In this document: positions 59,663 through 64,000 of the stretch, in pieces
Numbering within the stretch: position 1 is the stretch's first letter
Layout: the number at the start of each line of letters is the position of its first letter
Origin: Annulohypoxylon bovei var. microspora
Taxonomy: Eukaryota > Ascomycota > Sordariomycetes > Xylariales > Hypoxylaceae
Direction: 5' to 3'
DNA: 64,000 nt
Assembly (NCBI GenBank): GCA_022836615.1
Contig: MU405245.1
Coordinates: 124,001 to 188,000 of the forward strand
Position numbers and translations under genes: made by a program
The notes under the pieces: generated by a model
The model's database searches: none
Told to the model about the DNA's origin: nothing
Seen by the model: only the letters and a program-made list of their open reading frames with translations

Positions 59663-60868
59663 CCGGTCCTAGCCCTTGAGAGAAATGCCCAGGATGAGGA
59701 CGTCGCGAGAGGATGAGACTTCGCTGACCTCGGGGAGGGGCGTGCGGCGGTGAAGGTCGAGACAGGAGTAAGGGAGACTGGACCAGATCAAAGCAGAGAA
59801 GAGTAGAGTCTACCCCAAATGTCCCACCCAAGCCAATATCCGCCGTCTAAATCACATTTACCCTAACCTCCACAGTCGTCAATAAAAGGGGAGACAGGCA
59901 AGCGGCAAGCCGAGAGAAATCCCAGACCGCAGGGTCGGGAACACAGACGACACAAGACAAGAGGAAGGGGAGGAAACTCAAGAATCCGCTCGATCAGACG
60001 GCAGACAGTCGGGGTAATCCCGCCGCGGAGTCGGGAATCAAAGCCAAAGGCAAAGAAAGGAGTCGCAGAAGAAATTGAGCCTGCGAGGTTCCTCTACACA
60101 TCACGTCCGGTTTACAATAATTTGCGCCACATTTCTCTTCAGACATGCCGAGTGAAATCGCCTTTGGGTGGAGCGATAGAAAGGGGTTTTAATTGTATAT
60201 ACCCCATGCCCGTCTTGCGTATACGGCGCGCACCACGTTATCATGGGTTGGGTTTGTTCCAGTCGCGCGCGGAGTTTACCTGGTATGCGTTGTCTATTCC
60301 GCATGGGAAAGTTTGGGAGATTGGCGTTCGGGCGAAGGAAAAAGCAGGCGGAACATGAATATGCATGAGCTATGTATGCATGTATATATGCCAGAGCAAA
60401 GGCGTCTTAGGTTTTGACATTCAAGAACATTCACGATAATCATCCACATACAGTAATTTCTACGAATAGTTGATGTAACGCAGTATTATGTACGGAAAGG
60501 AGGCTTAATTCATCGCCCTCTAGTATTGGTCGTTTTCATGCTATGGACTTGCGGCCCATTAAATGAAGAAATCCCATCCCATCCCATCCCAGCCTCCCTC
60601 CAACAACACTACACGAGTCAGCAGAGGGAATTACCATTCAAAATCAAAATACTCTGTTTAGGATTTTGCTTGCTGATCAAATACGGACCCCTCTAGCCGA
60701 CTCTATATCCACCAACATAGCGTCGGGCGGAGGAGCCTAGAGAACGCTAACGAGAAAATCTGGACCAGGATGGGGGTATCACCCAACTCTGAGAAGAAGC
60801 ATGCATTGCGCGAAATGCAGATGAAGAGCGTGCGATCTGCATCGCAGGTGTCTTCACAAAAGAAATGT
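59663..60868. other. Convergent intergenic region between CDC31 and the epsin gene
   Basis: This holds the 3' flanks of both genes. Short ORFs are not convincing. A pentanucleotide repeat lies at 60571-60591. Confidence 0.65.
60571..60591. repeat. Pentanucleotide repeat (ATCCC)4
   Basis: Four exact ATCCC units are followed by A. This is an intergenic microsatellite in the 3' flank of the epsin gene. Confidence 0.9.
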
Positions 60869-62795
60869 CTAGAATTGGATGAGGTCTTGCCCCTGGTTGT
60901 TGTTGTTCTGTTGCGGTCGTGCAGCGAATGGGTTGCTCGCTCCACCGTATCCATTCATGCCAACTGGACCGGTGGCCGCGGGCATCTGCTGCTGGCCATA
61001 TGATATCGTAGGCATACCGGTATACTGCTGTCGTAGGAACGGGTTGCTTCCCGTAGCCTCGGCGGTGAGCTTGTGCGCGCCAGCACCCGCCGAGTTGACA
61101 AAAGTGCCCGGCGCCGTATGTTGAGCGGGGATACGGAGCTCGCCAGTATTTCCGAACGTATCCATGCCGTCGCCACTAGCAAGTAGGGCATTAAGTCTCT
61201 GTTCGTGCTCGCTGAGTTGCTTCTGAGGCTGCTGGGGTTGGTTGAAGGAAGGCTGAGGCTGTAGTTGAGGCTGCGGCGGAGGAGTAAACGCCTGAAGCGA
61301 CTTCTGTTCAGGAAGACTTTGTAAGCTACTAAGCGTAGGCATTGGCGGAGCCTTCGCTGTTTGCGGTCGTCCAAAGCCTGTAGCGAAGGGGTTGTTCGAA
61401 CCAGTAGGCATCGGCTTGAGTGCTGACTGGGTTTGGTTGCTAGCCCAGGGGTTGTTGCTACCAGGTTGGGCGGCTGGATCTGGAGAGGCTGTAGGCTGAG
61501 GTTGGAATTGTTGAAATTGAGGTTGCTGGCCGTAAGGGTTATAGCCGGTAGGCTGAGGCTGCATTTGGAATTGCTGCTGTTGCTGCTGCTGCTGCGGAGG
61601 CTGGAGGGTATTTTGCTGTTGCTGTTGCGCGTAGGGATCATACATGCCCGTCGGCTGAGGGTTGAAACCATTGTTGAAGCCGTTCGGATAACCATTTTGT
61701 GGGAAACCAGTGTATGCATTGTTCATATACCCAGTTGGTTGCTGTTGCATCATTTGGTTTTGATCGATTGGGTTTCCAAGCCAGTCGACATTGCTGCCCT
61801 GCTGATATCCCATATTCATGCCTGTTGGCTGAGGTACGGCACTCGGCGTAGGGTCGTCGTCGAAGAGTGAACTGGCGTTGGTCTCTTCTAACTCTCGCCT
61901 TCTTCGGTCTTCCTCCTCTTTACTGAGCTTAATGGCCTTGGCCAGATCATCGTCACTAGGGTCCCCTTGACGACTTTCTCGTTTTCGTCGATCCTCCTCC
62001 TCTTGATGTTTGCTAGCCTCTATAGCTAACCTGTATTCGGCATCATCTTCCTCGTCGCTGGGTCGTCTAGGACGCTGGCGTCGCTGCTGTGGGGCCGTCG
62101 GTCCATCTGATCCGAACTCCTCGATGCCGGTAACGCGAGACTTCCAGGTTTTCCGATCACTGCGTTCAGCGCGCAACCTCTCCTCGTCTAGGATCAGAGA
62201 CGTCAACTCTTTCGCGGCAACTCGGACTATTCATTCGTAAGCATTGACACAGCCTCAAACATTACTATGATCACGCACCATTTTGACCCACATCCCGACC
62301 ATCCTCGTCAATGTAGACAAACTCGCGCAGGGTCTTGATGATGTAAATGCTCTTGCGTGCCCAAGTGACAACTAACTCGGATCCTTCGTGTAGACAGTAG
62401 TCCAGTACTTTTAGGGCTTTCAAGACGTGTCTCCAGTTCTTGCCTTTGTCGTTCATACGCTTGTCGAGCATATCGACAATGTCATAGAACTCGGTCGATC
62501 TAAAAGGAGAATAGTTAGATAGTCTATCTTAGTACAGAGCGTAGGCGATTCGACGAGAGCATACGAGTTATAAGTTAATTGAGCGATCTCGCTCATCTGG
62601 GTTCCGGTCGGCCCCCATGGGTCATTACTCGTCGCTATGGAAAAGGAGTCAGCATATTCAGGTCAAGGCGGGCGCAATATAATTCGCCGTCGAGTAATAA
62701 TAGATCACTATGGTGTACGGACCTTCGCGCACTTTGACCTGGACACTCGAGTAGCCCTTGGTGACATTTTTCACACTTCTCATAACCTTAGACAT
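60869..62795 (-). CDS. Epsin (Ent1/Ent2-like) endocytic adaptor
   Basis: Four exons, 62795..62723, 62634..62565, 62499..62279 and 62226..60869, join in frame to give 573 residues. Epsin binds PI(4,5)P2 at the plasma membrane and links ubiquitinated cargo to clathrin. The ENTH domain fills the first ~145 residues: MSKVMRSVKNVTKGYSSVQV, ATSNDPWGPTGTQMSEIA, TEFYDIVDMLDKRM, WRHVLKALKVLDYCL and RVAAKELTSLILDEERLR. Two ubiquitin-interacting motifs follow (DAEYRLAIEASKHQ and DDDLAKAIKLSKEEE), then a Gln/Pro-rich tail with repeated QPTG units. EH-binding NPF motifs include NNPFATG, SNPFLRQ and SNPFAA. The protein ends GQDLIQF, a possible clathrin box. The first intron has the unusual donor GTCCGT, supported by the ENTH sequence on both sides. 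Confidence 0.94.
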
Positions 62796-64000
62796 CTTGG
62801 CGGTGTTTTCGGGTTCGGTAGAGGAAAAGCCAGATTATAGGGAGGCAATGATTAATCGAGGAAGAGAAAAGAGGATATGTATGTCGTTGTATTGTTGTGG
62901 TAAGATGGTACGATCGCAGAGTGGTCAATGGTCGGCGCAATGAAAGCGCAATCCAGCCGGTGGATTATCTCTCAGTAGGGGTATTTGCAGGGCCAGCGAT
63001 GGCGCAAACTCGAACTCGTGTGAACAACGAAAGTGATGTCAATAAAGGTTCAAATGAACCGTTCCTACGAATTTTACCCTCGTCCGAAAATCAGGCAGTG
63101 GCGAGCACAAGGCCTCCGACACTCGACTGCGATTAAAGGAGGACTCTAGATGAGGGAGGGAGGGAGAAAGAGGTTGGTTGATTATGATATGGTAAGGTAG
63201 TAGGTATGTAGGTATGTAGGTATGTAGGTAACTGGTAACTTTAATTGATGGATCGATGAAGTTGGGGAGGGGAGCCCAAGAGCTGCCTGTACACGTTGTA
63301 ATGGGACCCAGGAATCGAGACAGGCGTAATGGCGGGCCTTGGCACCAAGACGCAGTATGTATGTAACAGACGCCTCTCTCTTTCCGTCCCTTGAATGTAC
63401 TTTACTTCGTAGCTGGGTAATTTATTAAAAAGTATGACGACCCTGGATAGTAGTTCTTGTTTTTCTCTTTTTCTCTTTTTTTATTCTTATTTGTTGATTT
63501 CTAAAAACAATTATTAATAATGAAATACGATACAGAATGAAAATTATTGATGATGGTAATAATAACAATAGGTAGCAAAAGTCAATTGTGACAAATAATT
63601 AGTTATCATTTATCTCTGGAATTGTTTCTGGAACGATTAGCGAAAAGGGGAAAAAAGAGATGATATGATGAGAGTCACGAAAAGAGACTTCTTCAATGGC
63701 CTACCTAGGCGAAATACTTTAGTGTACCGCAGTGAACCTAATGAACCCTGTGAACCTTGTCTGGCTAGTAAATTTAGTGCCTGGCTTATCCGTCCACCTG
63801 CTCCTTTCCATTTTTCCATTTGGGTGGCCATTGTGACGCGGCAGAAGCGTCCCAGCGTGTGCGCACTGACCAACCGCAGGACCGGACACGTCTATGGAGC
63901 TTTTTGGCTGGGAGCTTGCGGTTTCCCCGTCATCCGTTATACGCCAGTACAACTCGTAAGTATATTATCTTCTGTTTCGTACATTTTGTATATTTTCTGC
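62796..64000. other. 5' flank of the epsin gene to the right edge
   Basis: This contains promoter sequence and an (octamer)n microsatellite listed separately. It also has T-rich and TAA-rich runs near 63459-63560. Minus ORFs of 77-78 codons near 63637-63952 show no recognisable domain. Whether a gene starts beyond the right edge cannot be seen. Confidence 0.6.
63200..63230. repeat. Octamer microsatellite (GTAGGTAT)n
   Basis: There are nearly four exact tandem copies of GTAGGTAT, related in sequence to the TACCTA/TAGGTA words common in the intergenic DNA of this window. Confidence 0.9.

Overview
The window is nuclear DNA of a filamentous ascomycete (Pezizomycotina, most likely a Sordariomycete). 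The genes carry short spliceosomal introns of about 50-235 bp with GTAAGT-type donors and CTAAC-type branch sites. The intergenic spacers are long, and most products are recognisable single-copy fungal housekeeping proteins. No database search was possible; gene names rest on recognised motifs and domain order, and exon joins were worked out by hand from splice sites and reading frame.

Layout. 1-409: tail of a gene entering from the left (+). 2855-4487: sirtuin with an N-terminal AT-hook (-). 8671-13048: plasma-membrane-type Ca2+ P-ATPase (-). 18921-21680: PBY1-type SurE/tubulin-tyrosine-ligase fusion (-). 22755-24108: conserved-looking but unrecognised, CDK-site-rich nuclear protein (-). 25376-26285: DASH subunit Duo1 (+). 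26533-27885: RNase H2 subunit B (-). 28666-31257: Mcm10 (+). 31743-32025: a MITE. 32590-35412: actin regulator Aim21 (-). 39506-40268: Golgi protein Tvp18, with a 16-nt microexon (-). 43091-44707: cytochrome P450 (+). 45095-47002: F-box/beta-propeller-like protein (-). 48068-49928: second P450 (+). 50412-56639: Nup98-Nup96 precursor (-). 58905-59662: centrin Cdc31 (+). 60869-62795: epsin (-).

Functional themes. The 22.7-31.3 kb block is rich in chromosome-cycle functions: kinetochore ring (Duo1), ribonucleotide removal (RNase H2B) and replication initiation (Mcm10). Rnh202 and Mcm10 share a divergent promoter holding two MluI cell-cycle boxes (ACGCGT), and two more lie between Duo1 and the unrecognised CDK-substrate-like protein. 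The two P450s flank an F-box gene; no PKS, NRPS or terpene synthase is visible, so this is not clearly a biosynthetic cluster.

No secure rRNA, tRNA or CRISPR was found. The long gene-poor stretches (4.5-8.7, 13.0-18.9, 35.4-39.5, 40.3-43.1 kb) show only short unconvincing ORFs, simple repeats and a dispersed palindrome, TACCTAGGTA. That palindrome, the MITE and the unrecognised CDK-site-rich gene are the least explained features. I saw nothing that amounts to a clearly new multi-gene system.
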